64,000 nucleotides of DNA from Streptomyces sp. Mut1 (GTDB lineage: Bacteria; Actinomycetota; Actinomycetes; Streptomycetales; Streptomycetaceae), in NCBI RefSeq assembly GCF_030719295.1, contig NZ_CP120997.1, forward strand, positions 186,001-250,000, read 5' to 3'. Positions 23,610-30,918 of this stretch are shown here, one piece after another (within the stretch, counting starts at the first letter, position 1; each line of letters starts with the position of its first letter). The position numbers and the translations under genes are program-made. The notes beneath the pieces were generated by a model. That model ran no database searches. It saw nothing but the letters and a program-made list of their open reading frames with translations, and had not been told where the DNA came from.

Positions 23610-24170
23610 ATGGGACACGGCGGCAACGTGATCGCGGAACTCACCACGGACCACCGCGAGGTCGACGAACTGTTCGCGGAGATCGAGAAGCAGCCGGTCG
23701 GTGACGACCGGCGCAGGAAGCTGGCCGACCAGCTGACCATCGAGCTGGTCCGCCATTCCGTGGCGGAGGAGATGCACCTCTACCCGGCCGTGCGCAGGTT
23801 CGTGGACGACGGGGACGACATGGCGGACAAGGAGCTGTCCGACCACGCGAAGGTGGAGCAGCACCTCAAGGAGCTGGAGGGGCTGCCCGCGGACGACCCG
23901 CAGTTCGACCACCTGGTGGCGAAGCTGAAGCTCGAGGTCAGCGAGCACGTGCGCGACGAGGAGGGCCGGCTGTTCCCGCTGCTCGCGGCGGCCTGCTCCC
24001 CGGAGGCCCTGGACACGCTGGGGGAAAGGGTCCGCGCGGCCAAGAAGACCGCCCCGACCCGTCCGCACCCCTCGGCCCCCGACACCCCGCCCGGCAACAA
24101 GATCCTCGGCCCCGGTGCCGGGCTGGTCGACCGGGCCCGTGATCTTCTTTCCGGCCGCGGCAAGGGCTGA
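23610..24170 (+). CDS. Hemerythrin HHE cation-binding domain protein
   Basis: A 186-aa protein with a four-helix hemerythrin-like fold. Iron ligands can be picked out as H in TTDHREVDELF, HSVAEEMH, SDHAKVEQH and SEHVRDEEG. Such proteins bind a di-iron centre and are linked to oxygen or oxidative-stress handling. A Pro-rich, basic tail (about residues 145-186) follows the domain. The ATG at 23610 has GGAGAGGG 9 bases upstream; upstream in-frame starts lack a site. A SigB-type promoter candidate precedes it. Confidence 0.88.
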   Translation: MGHGGNVIAELTTDHREVDELFAEIEKQPVGDDRRRKLADQLTIELVRHSVAEEMHLYPAVRRFVDDGDDMADKELSDHAKVEQHLKELEGLPADDPQFDHLVAKLKLEVSEHVRDEEGRLFPLLAAACSPEALDTLGERVRAAKKTAPTRPHPSAPDTPPGNKILGPGAGLVDRARDLLSGRGKG

Positions 24171-24194
24171 CCCCGCCGTGGCCGCGCCGGGCGG

Positions 24195-24716
24195 TCAGCA
24201 GGTGCGGGCCCGCCCCAGGCGGTCGAGCAGGCCGGCATGGTGGAGGCGGGCTACCGGCTCCAGCAGATCGGGGTGGCGCAGCAGTGCGGTGGCCGCCAGG
24301 TCGTGGGCGCTCGGTTCGGTCAGCCGGCGGAACTCGGCGGGTCCGGCACAGGTGTGCTCGCACGTTTCGAGGGCCCGCACCGCTTCCCCGGCGGCGTCCG
24401 GTGCGGTGAGCAGATGGGCCGCCCAGCTGGCGACGACCTCGTCGACCCAGCTCCGCCAGGCCGGCTCCCGCGGGTCGGCCGCCCCGCCGCCGCGGACCCC
24501 GGTGAGCGCGTCGAGGCGCGCCGAGCCGCCAGGTCCGACCAGTGTCACCAGGGCGGCGTCCAGGTCCGTGGGGTAGCGCAGCCAGGCGGCGACGGTGACG
24601 GCCTGGCGGGCCTGCGCCTCGGCCAGGGCAGCGGTGAGCGCGCCGCCGCCGGAGGGAAACGCGCGGGTCAGCCACTGGGTGGTGGCGGATATGAGTGGAG
24701 CGAGGTCTGCGGGCAT
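24195..24716 (-). CDS. Hypothetical helical protein
   Basis: A 173-aa, Ala/Leu-rich protein with no family I recognise. It has no signal peptide and no clear membrane segment. Two cysteines sit close together near residue 118-122 (ETCEHTC) and one at the C-terminus. Third-position G+C is coding-like, and the ATG at 24716 follows GAGGGGAC. It is convergent with the hemerythrin gene and shares its strand with the downstream femX-like gene's neighbours. Function unknown. Confidence 0.6.
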   Translation of the reverse strand: MPADLAPLISATTQWLTRAFPSGGGALTAALAEAQARQAVTVAAWLRYPTDLDAALVTLVGPGGSARLDALTGVRGGGAADPREPAWRSWVDEVVASWAAHLLTAPDAAGEAVRALETCEHTCAGPAEFRRLTEPSAHDLAATALLRHPDLLEPVARLHHAGLLDRLGRARTC

Positions 24717-24819
24717 CGGGGCGTCCCCTCGGGTGCTGGATCGCCGAGCAGACTACTGCGCCGCCGCACCGGACCCGTATGACCCAGGGCACGTTCGGCC
24801 CCCCGGGATGACGCTCAGC

Positions 24820-25941
24820 TCAGCGCCGCGCCAGGTAGAGGCTGAACGCCTTGTGCAGGACCTTGCTGATCGGATAGTCCCACTCGCCCACGTACTCGGC
24901 CGCCTCCCCGCCGGTGCCGACCTTGAAGCGGAGCAGACCGAGCAGGTGGTTGCTCTCGTCCAGCGTGTCGGTCGTGCCGCGGAAGTCGTAGACGCGTGCG
25001 CCCATGGCGTGGGCGTCGCGGATCATCTGCCACTGGATGGCGTTGTTGGGCTGAACCTCGCGCTTTCGGCTGGTGGAGGCACCGTAGGAGTACCAGACGT
25101 GCTCCCCGACGGTGAGCATGGTGGCGGCGGCCAGCACCTCCCCGTCGTGTTCGGCGAGGTAGAGCCGCATGCGGTCCGGGTCCTCGGCGGTCAGGGCCTT
25201 CCACATGCGCCGGAAGTACTCCGGCGGGCGCGGGACGAACCGGTCCCTGGCGGCGGTCTCGGTGTAGAGCGCGTAGAAGGTGTCGAGGTCGGCGTAGTCG
25301 CCCTGGACCACCTTGACGCCGGCCTTCTCGGCCTTCCTGACGTTACGGCGCCACAGTTGGTTGAAGCCGCGCTGGATGTCGTCCGGGGAGCGGCCGGCGA
25401 GGGAGAGCTGGAAGACATAGCGCGGCTGCCCGGCGGCGAATCCGTCCGCGCCGGCGCCGCCGGACTGCTGCCAGCCCAGGGAGCGCAGGCGGTCCATGAG
25501 TGCGAAGGCGCGGGGGTCGCGGGTGGTGGGTTCGACCTCGCCGAGCCGGTGGGCGCGCGGATCGGCGATCGCGTCCTTCACCGTGGCCGCGTCCCAGCGC
25601 CGGGCGACGACCGGCGGCCCCATTTTCACGGTGAACGCGCCCTGCTCCTTGAGGTGGCCCAGCAGCGGATTCAGCCACCGGCCGAGGTCGTCGTCGTACC
25701 AGTCGATGACCGGGCCCTCGGGCAGGTAGGCGAGGTGGCGCCCGAGCTTCGGCAGCGGCCGGTACAGCACGAGGGCCGCGCCGGTGATCCGGTTCTCCTC
25801 GTCGATCCATCCGAGGCTCTCCGCCCGCCAGTCGGGTTTCACCCCGCCCCAGGACGGCACCTGCATGTGGCTCGCCGACGGCAGGCCGTCGATGAACGCC
25901 ATGTGCTCGTCCCGGCTGATCGTCCTCAAACGGAGGTCCAT
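24820..25941 (-). CDS. femX: FemX-like aminoacyltransferase (FemABX family)
   Basis: A 373-aa FemABX peptidyltransferase made of two GNAT-like halves. Typical blocks are MQVPSWGGVKPDW (near residue 26), LWRRNVRKAEKAGV (near 196-209), ALTAEDPDRMRLYLAEHDGEVLAA and the C-terminal YDFRGTTD segment. In Streptomyces FemX adds the first glycine to the stem-peptide side chain of lipid II, using charged tRNA. The ATG at 25941 has GAGGAG 7 bases upstream. It is a single-gene unit downstream of the MFS gene (184-base gap). Confidence 0.85.
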   Translation of the reverse strand: MDLRLRTISRDEHMAFIDGLPSASHMQVPSWGGVKPDWRAESLGWIDEENRITGAALVLYRPLPKLGRHLAYLPEGPVIDWYDDDLGRWLNPLLGHLKEQGAFTVKMGPPVVARRWDAATVKDAIADPRAHRLGEVEPTTRDPRAFALMDRLRSLGWQQSGGAGADGFAAGQPRYVFQLSLAGRSPDDIQRGFNQLWRRNVRKAEKAGVKVVQGDYADLDTFYALYTETAARDRFVPRPPEYFRRMWKALTAEDPDRMRLYLAEHDGEVLAAATMLTVGEHVWYSYGASTSRKREVQPNNAIQWQMIRDAHAMGARVYDFRGTTDTLDESNHLLGLLRFKVGTGGEAAEYVGEWDYPISKVLHKAFSLYLARR

Positions 25942-26124
25942 CGGTCTGCTCCTCGTTCACGGGCCGTGATCCTCTGGCAGCGTACTGGCGCACGGCCCGG
26001 GCGACGACGCGAGCGCTTCGCGGAGCGCCGCGGTCGGACCGCGCGGTGACGGCCCCGCGCGGGCGGGGGCACGGGCCGGGCAGGGTCCCGCGCCCCCGCC
26101 CGGACACCGCGCGTTCGGGCGACG

Positions 26125-27519
26125 TCACCGCCTGGGCAGCACCAACGCCGGGGCCAGGCCGAGCGCGGCGAGTGCCGCCACCGCCATCAGGGCCTGGCCC
26201 ATGGCGGGCCCCGACATCGCGAGGGCCGGTTCCGCCGGGGTGGCGACGGCGGACGAAGTGAGGGGCATCAGACCGGCCGCGACGGCGATCCCGAGGGTCG
26301 GACCCACGTTCATGGCCGTCTGTTTGAGCCCGCCGACGACCCCGGCGTGGCCGGGCGGCGCGTCCCCGACGACGGTACCGGTGGCGGTGACCATCACGGT
26401 GGCGAACCCGGCGCCCAGCACCGCGAAGAGCACGCCGGTCTCCGGCCAGGCACTGTCCGGGGAGAGCCGGGAGAGCCCGATGATGGCGAGGACGACGCCC
26501 GCCTGGCCCGCGACGGCGGTGCGGCGCGGCCCGAATCTGCGGGCCCCGGCCGCGGCGGCCGGGGCTCCGACGACCATGAGCACGGTCAGCGGGAGGACGC
26601 GCAGACCTGTGGTGAGCGGGTCGAGGCCGAGCCCCTGCTGCAGGAAGAACGTGGCTACGAACAGCGCGCCGAACATTCCGCCCGAGGTGACGAGCAAGAG
26701 CGCCATCGACGCCATCACCGGCACCGAACGCGTCACCACCGCGGGCACGACCGGCTGTGCGCTGCGGCGTTCGTACACGACGAGCCCGGCCGCGAACACC
26801 ACGGCCGTCACCAGCCCGAGGACCGTCCGCACGCCGGTCCACCCGTGGTCCGGAACACCGGCCAGGGTGTGGACCAGGACGGCGAGCGCGGCGGCGAGCA
26901 GGGCGCCGGCAGCCAGGTCGAACCGCCGGAACGCGGTGCGCGGCGACACAGGTGTCCGTACGGCGAGGGTGAGCGCGGCGATGGCGAGGGCGGCCGGGAT
27001 GTTGATCAGGAACACGGCACGCCACCCCCAGTGCGCGACGAGCACTCCGCCGAGCACCGGGCCGGCCCCCGCGGCCACCCCGATCGCGCTGGTGCGGGCG
27101 GCGACCGCCGTGCCGAGCCGGTCGGCCGGGTACACCAGCCTCAGCAGGGCGAGCGTCGCCGGTTGCAGGAGTGCCCCGAACACGCCTTGTGCGGCACGCA
27201 GGCCGATCACCCAGCCGACCCCCGGGGCGAGGCTGATGCCCGCCGAGGCCGCGCCGAAGCCGAGCACTCCGATGAACAGCAGCCGCTTGTGCCCGTACCG
27301 GTCGCCCAGCCGCCCGGCGATGACGAGGAAGGCGGCGACCGCGAGCAGGTAGCCGGTGCTGGTCCACTGGACCTGGGTCACGTCCGCCCCGAGGTCGCGT
27401 TGCAGATCCGGCTGCGCGACGAGCAGCACCGTGCCGTCCAGCGCCACGATCATGGCGCCCGCCACCGAGGCCACGAGCGCGACGCGTGGCCGCAGGGCGG
27501 GGGCGGCGGTCACCGTCAC
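26125..27519 (-). CDS. MFS drug-efflux transporter (DHA2-like)
   Basis: A polytopic membrane protein of about 464 aa. Family motifs include ALDGTVLLVAQPDL in TM1 (motif D1-like), GRLGDRYGHKRLL (motif A, about residue 70) and GAGPVLGGVLVAHWGWRAVF (motif C plus the loop after TM5). Such proteins export drugs or metabolites by proton antiport. The GTG start at 27519 overlaps the TGA of the upstream TetR gene (GTGA), so the two are coupled. A GTG at 27513 is an alternative start. It is controlled with the regulator from the GTAGACA operator. Confidence 0.88.
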   Translation of the reverse strand: MTVTAAPALRPRVALVASVAGAMIVALDGTVLLVAQPDLQRDLGADVTQVQWTSTGYLLAVAAFLVIAGRLGDRYGHKRLLFIGVLGFGAASAGISLAPGVGWVIGLRAAQGVFGALLQPATLALLRLVYPADRLGTAVAARTSAIGVAAGAGPVLGGVLVAHWGWRAVFLINIPAALAIAALTLAVRTPVSPRTAFRRFDLAAGALLAAALAVLVHTLAGVPDHGWTGVRTVLGLVTAVVFAAGLVVYERRSAQPVVPAVVTRSVPVMASMALLLVTSGGMFGALFVATFFLQQGLGLDPLTTGLRVLPLTVLMVVGAPAAAAGARRFGPRRTAVAGQAGVVLAIIGLSRLSPDSAWPETGVLFAVLGAGFATVMVTATGTVVGDAPPGHAGVVGGLKQTAMNVGPTLGIAVAAGLMPLTSSAVATPAEPALAMSGPAMGQALMAVAALAALGLAPALVLPRR

Positions 27520-28181
27520 GAATTCACCCGGCCGAGGTGGGCGTCGAGCACCGCCGCGACGAGGGGCTCCAGCGGGTCTCCGCCGTCGGACGACGAGGCG
27601 CCCAGGGCGAGTTGGAGGCTGCGCCGGGCGCGGAGTTCGGCGATGCCGTGCAGGTTGGTCCACAGCGCGGCGGCGGTCACGGCCGGCGGCGGGGCGGCCT
27701 CGTGGGAGGGGCCGGTCCGGCGTTGCGCGTTCTCCTCGCGGTCCTGGGTGACGAGTTCGACCAGGTGCGCGAAGAGCGGGAGGGTCGACTCGCGCAGGCG
27801 GGGCCGCTCCGGGCCCCGGGCCCCGCCGGACGGCTCCTGGCTCTCACTGTCGAGCAGGTCGTGACGGAACATCAGCTCGAACATGCCGTGGTGCTCCCAG
27901 GCGTAGCCGAGGTAGGCGTCCGCGAGGGCCCGCAGCCGGGCGCGCGGGGAATCCGCCGGGTCGGCCGCCGCCGCGAAGCGGTGGGCGAGATCGGCGAAGC
28001 CCCGTCGAGCGATGGCGGAGAGCAGGGAGTGGTGCGTGGGGAAGTGGCGGCGCGGGGCCCCATGGGACACGCCGGCCCGCCGCGCGATCTCGCGCAGCCC
28101 GAGCGACGCGGACCCCTCGGTCATGACGAGTTCCACACCGGCGTCGATCAGCCGTTCCCGCAGGGGGTTTCCAGAATCCAT
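27516..28181 (-). CDS. TetR-family regulator of the adjacent MFS transporter
   Basis: A 221-aa protein. The N-terminal helix-turn-helix LGLREIARRAGVSHGAPRRHF lies at about residues 27-47. The C-terminal part contains a WTNLHGIAELRARRSL segment like that of TetR_C (WHG-type) ligand domains. It is the first gene of a two-gene operon with the MFS transporter. A GTAGACA/TGTCTAC operator directly abuts the start codon, so autorepression relieved by an efflux substrate is the simple model. Confidence 0.9.
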   Translation of the reverse strand: MDSGNPLRERLIDAGVELVMTEGSASLGLREIARRAGVSHGAPRRHFPTHHSLLSAIARRGFADLAHRFAAAADPADSPRARLRALADAYLGYAWEHHGMFELMFRHDLLDSESQEPSGGARGPERPRLRESTLPLFAHLVELVTQDREENAQRRTGPSHEAAPPPAVTAAALWTNLHGIAELRARRSLQLALGASSSDGGDPLEPLVAAVLDAHLGRVNS

Positions 28182-28187
28182 GGGCCG

Positions 28188-28218
28188 TGTCTACCAGGTC
28201 GCCGTAGACACTGTCTAC
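28188..28218. promoter_or_regulatory. TetR operator with three GTAGACA half-sites
   Basis: TGTCTAC (28188-28194), GTAGACA (28204-28210) and TGTCTAC (28212-28218). The last two form a perfect 15-base palindrome with a single central base, and the first two form another inverted repeat with a 9-base spacer. It starts 7 bases upstream of the TetR ATG, as expected for an autoregulated TetR-MFS operon. Confidence 0.85.
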
Positions 28219-28350
28219 AGGGTCTCGCCGGCCACCCGAATGGCGGGTCGGCGAGGGCCGGAGGAGAGTGGGAGACGGGCCGGACCGTGGCGGAAGGTGA
28301 TCCGCCCGGACGAATCCCCCCTCCCCGACAAGCTTCTGTGTGAGGAACTC

Positions 28351-28806
28351 ATGGCGACCAACGAAAGCGTCAGCGGCACCCGGCTGGAAAGCGGCAATTC
28401 GAGCGGTTCCCGAGGGACGACCACCATCGCGGACAGTGTGGTCTCCACGATCGCCGGCATCGCGGTACGGGATACGGACGGTGTCCATTCCGTCGGCTCG
28501 GGACCGTCGCGGGCACTCGGTGCCGTCAAGGACAAGGTCTCCCGCTCCAACGATCCCGGGCGGGGCATCAAGGTGGAGGTCGGCGAGAAGCAGACCGCCA
28601 TCGATGTCGACATCGTCGTCGACTACGGCATCCCCATCCTGGACACCGCGCACAACATCCGTACGGACGTCACGGACGCGGTCGAGACCATGACCGGTCT
28701 CGAAGTGGTCGAGATCAACATCAACGTCACGGACGTCCACGTGCCGGGATCGGACGACGACGAGGACGAGGACGAGTCGTCCGGGAGCACCTCGCGCGTC
28801 CAGTAG
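28351..28806 (+). CDS. Asp23/Gls24 family envelope stress protein
   Basis: A 151-aa protein. The Asp23 core runs from about residue 25 (TTTIADSVVSTIAGIAVRD) to VEININVTDVHV (about 133), followed by an acidic tail (GSDDDEDEDESS). The family is linked to envelope and alkaline stress. There is no membrane segment. The ATG at 28351 has GAGGAAC 6-9 bases upstream; the much longer open frame upstream is not coding. It is convergent with the SigB-family sigma gene, 33 bases apart, in what looks like a stress gene block. Confidence 0.9.
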   Translation: MATNESVSGTRLESGNSSGSRGTTTIADSVVSTIAGIAVRDTDGVHSVGSGPSRALGAVKDKVSRSNDPGRGIKVEVGEKQTAIDVDIVVDYGIPILDTAHNIRTDVTDAVETMTGLEVVEININVTDVHVPGSDDDEDEDESSGSTSRVQ

Positions 28807-28839
28807 GCGAGGCCGCACAGCCCCCGCCCGGTTCTCCGG

Positions 28840-29712
28840 TCAGTCCTCGGTGAGGATGCCTTCGCGGAGCCTGCCGAGTATGCGGGCGATGAGCCGCGAG
28901 ACGTGCATCTGGGACAACCCCAGCCGTTCGCCTATCTGGGACTGCGTCATCTCCTGCCCGAAGCGCATCTCCACGATGGCGCGCTCCCTGTCGTCCAGCG
29001 TCTCCAGGAGGGGCGCCAGGGCGTGCAGGTTCTCGACCAGTTCGATGCCCGGGTCGCACTCACCGGTGATGTCCGCGTGGGTGCGGCTCACTCCGCTGGG
29101 GCTGTCGGTCTCCGCCCCGTCGAGGGGCACGTCCAGCGAGTGCGCGGTGTAACCGTTGGAGGCGACGAGGCCCTCGATGACCTCCTCCTCGCTGATCTCC
29201 AGGCGCTCGGCGAGTTCGGCGACCGTGGCCTCCCGGCCCTGCGCGGTGGCCAGTTCCTCCTTGGTCTTGGCGAGGGTGACCCTCAGCTCCTGGAGCCGCC
29301 TCGGTACATGCACGGACCAGGTGGTGTCGCGGAAGAAGCGCTTGATCTCCCCCACGATGTAGGGGATCGCGAACGAGGTGAACTCGACTTCGCGGGTGAG
29401 TTCGAAGCGGTCGATGGCCTTGATCAGCCCGATGGTCCCCACCTGGATGATGTCTTCCATCTGGCCGTTGCCGCGGTTGCGGTAGCGGGCGGACGCGAAA
29501 TGAACCAGGGTCAGGTTCATTTCGATCAGCGTGTTACGGGCGTACTGGTACTCCGCCGTGCCTTCTTCGAGATTCCGCAGCCGGTCGAAGAACAGCTTGC
29601 TGAGCGCGCGGGCGTCCTTGGGTGCGACCTTCAACGGGTCGGCGATCTCCGGGAGTTCCGCCGGCGCACCTGTTGTGGTCCCCGGTACCTGCACAGATAC
29701 GGGTATCGACAT
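28840..29712 (-). CDS. SigB/SigF-family RNA polymerase sigma factor
   Basis: A 290-aa group-3 sigma factor. Region 2 contains NLTLVHFASARYRNRG and MEDIIQVGTIGLIKAIDRF with FTSFAIPYIVGEIKRFFRD (about residues 85-145). Region 3 follows, and region 4 contains LETLDDRERAIVEMRF and MTQSQIGERLGLSQMHVSRLI (about 235-275). Streptomyces have many paralogues (SigB, F, G, H, I, K, L, M, N), and I cannot say which this is. The second ATG (29712) is chosen because GGGGA is 9 bases upstream; the first ATG (29721) touches the ribosome site. No anti-sigma or anti-anti-sigma gene is adjacent. Confidence 0.92.
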   Translation of the reverse strand: MSIPVSVQVPGTTTGAPAELPEIADPLKVAPKDARALSKLFFDRLRNLEEGTAEYQYARNTLIEMNLTLVHFASARYRNRGNGQMEDIIQVGTIGLIKAIDRFELTREVEFTSFAIPYIVGEIKRFFRDTTWSVHVPRRLQELRVTLAKTKEELATAQGREATVAELAERLEISEEEVIEGLVASNGYTAHSLDVPLDGAETDSPSGVSRTHADITGECDPGIELVENLHALAPLLETLDDRERAIVEMRFGQEMTQSQIGERLGLSQMHVSRLIARILGRLREGILTED

Positions 29713-29876
29713 CGCGATCATTCCCCTTCCGTCGGGCGGCGCCTGCTTTCGCATACGCGAAGCTGCGACTACCCGGAGCCATGCGTTCCACACACGCGGC
29801 GGCCAAACGGTGTGCCGCTGCCGTTCTCTGACACGACAGCGGCACAGGGCGGGGACGAAGACCGGGCGGACACCGG

Positions 29877-30275
29877 TCAGCGCGGCGGATAAGGGGTGTC
29901 GGCCAAGACCCGGGCCAGGTGAGCGGCGTTGACGGTCATCGAACGCGTGGTGGACCTGACGGCCTCGGGCGTCTCGTCGAGGTCCTGGTAGTCGGTCCCG
30001 TGCCGGGCCTCTCCGACCCAATAACTCACCGCCCCGGGGGCCGGCGTGAATCCCAGGTCGTTGAGACCCTGGAAAGCATCGGCGCTCACCTTGTGGGCGC
30101 CGTCCTCGTTGCCCACGACGGCCACCATGGCCACCTTTCCGTAAGGCAACTGCCTTCCCTCGCCGTCGGTTTCACAAATGCCGGCGTTCAGCCGTTCCAG
30201 CACCCGCTGGCACAGGCTCGACGGGTGCCCGAGCCAGATCGGGGTGGCCAGCAGCAGGATGTCCGCCGCCAGCAC
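29877..30275 (-). pseudogene. N-terminally truncated flavodoxin-like NAD(P)H-dependent FMN reductase
   Basis: 132 residues match the C-terminal two-thirds of the FMN reductase/flavodoxin-like family: LLLATPIWLGHPSSLCQRVLERL, YGKVAMVAVVGNEDGAHKVSADAFQGLNDLGF and AVSYWVGEA. Family members are about 190 aa and begin with a GSPR-type phosphate-binding loop, which is missing here. An in-frame TAG lies two codons before the only available GTG start (30275), and the upstream sequence does not encode the missing part in any frame. It is most likely a gene remnant, although expression of the short product cannot be excluded. Confidence 0.75.
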
Positions 30276-30417
30276 CCACTATGGGTGTTCCACGTACTGT
30301 CCGCCCGGCACAGCGGGCGAGGACATCTCCTTCCCGTTCTCGCACAGGAAAGTCGTGAAATTCTCCAGGAATACAGAACGGAGGCCGGGGCACGTGAAGC
30401 CTCGGAGGTTGATACCC

Positions 30418-30588
30418 ATGGTTCCCATCATTCTGGTTCTTCTGCTTGCGCTCATTCTCTTCGGGGCCGGCTTCGCCCTGAAGGCTCTGTGGTGGATAGC
30501 CATCGCCGTCCTCGTGGTGTGGCTGCTCGGCTTCGTCGTACGCCCGGCGGGCGGCGGTGGAAAGCGCGGCCGCTGGTACCGCTGGTAA
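30418..30588 (+). CDS. Small hydrophobic membrane protein
   Basis: A 56-aa protein with almost wholly hydrophobic residues 2-42, able to form two short membrane helices (ILVLLLALILFGAGFAL and WWIAIAVLVVWLLGFVV), and a basic Gly/Arg/Trp tail. Similar mini-proteins annotated only as hydrophobic protein are common in Streptomyces. The ATG at 30418 has a perfect GGAGG 10 bases upstream. A very strong terminator follows 20 bases after the stop, so it is a single-gene transcript. Function unknown. Confidence 0.8.
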   Translation: MVPIILVLLLALILFGAGFALKALWWIAIAVLVVWLLGFVVRPAGGGGKRGRWYRW

Positions 30589-30608
30589 ATAATTCCCGCT
30601 GCCAACAG

Positions 30609-30651
30609 AAATGGGCTGGGACATGACCGCTGGTCATGTCCCAGCCCATTT
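30609..30651 (+). terminator. Rho-independent terminator, perfect 20-base stem
   Basis: Arms 30609-30628 and 30632-30651 are perfectly complementary (starting AAATGGGCTGGGACAT), with a 3-base GCT loop. The right arm ends in a T-rich run (TTTTATTGTT). It lies directly downstream of the hydrophobic mini-protein gene. Confidence 0.92.
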
Positions 30652-30676
30652 TATTGTTCTCGGCCCCTGTATGTGA

Positions 30677-30733
30677 CTCCCGGGATACCACGAGCAGATC
30701 GGCGGCTACTACCACGGGCACCGCGGCATCTGA
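30677..30733 (+). pseudogene. Possible 3' remnant of a lost gene
   Basis: Eighteen codons ending in a Tyr/His/Gly-rich tail (YHEQIGGYYHGHRGI) and a TGA stop at 30731-30733. An in-frame TGA lies directly upstream, and there is no usable start. A 42-base perfect palindrome follows 26 bases later, just where a terminator would be. The block sits alone between two terminators, which suggests that the body of a gene was deleted. The evidence is thin. Confidence 0.3.
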
Positions 30734-30759
30734 CCGGTCCGTACGGAGCTCGTACGCGT

Positions 30760-30801
30760 AAAGGAGGGGCCGTCCGGGAATTCCCGGACGGCCCCTCCTT
30801 T
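30760..30801. terminator. Perfect 42-base palindrome, probable bidirectional terminator
   Basis: 21-base arms (30760-30780 and 30781-30801) are perfectly complementary with no spacer, beginning AAAGGAGGGGCCGTCC and ending in CCTTT on both strands. The intact gene nearest upstream is already closed by the terminator at 30609-30651, so the element may belong to a deleted gene, or it may block read-through toward the SpoIIE-type phosphatase gene. Confidence 0.75.
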
Positions 30802-30918
30802 CTGTCGTCGTCCCTCACTCGGACCGTCAGCCGAATGGCGTCCCGGACTGGCCGTTCCCGGCCCCCGGACGGTTGGCTTGTCCCCAGCGCGCACATCTGC
30901 CGGACGGGTGATACCCCC

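Noticed and set aside
29740..29790. SigB-type autoregulatory promoter ahead of the sigma gene (GTGT-N15-GGGTAG)
   Set aside because: The final base does not fit the consensus and the spacing alternatives are many. It is too weak to list as a feature.
30760..30801. 42-base palindrome as a transposon end or phage attachment site
   Set aside because: There is no transposase, integrase, tRNA or target duplication nearby. A terminator-like hairpin is the simpler reading.
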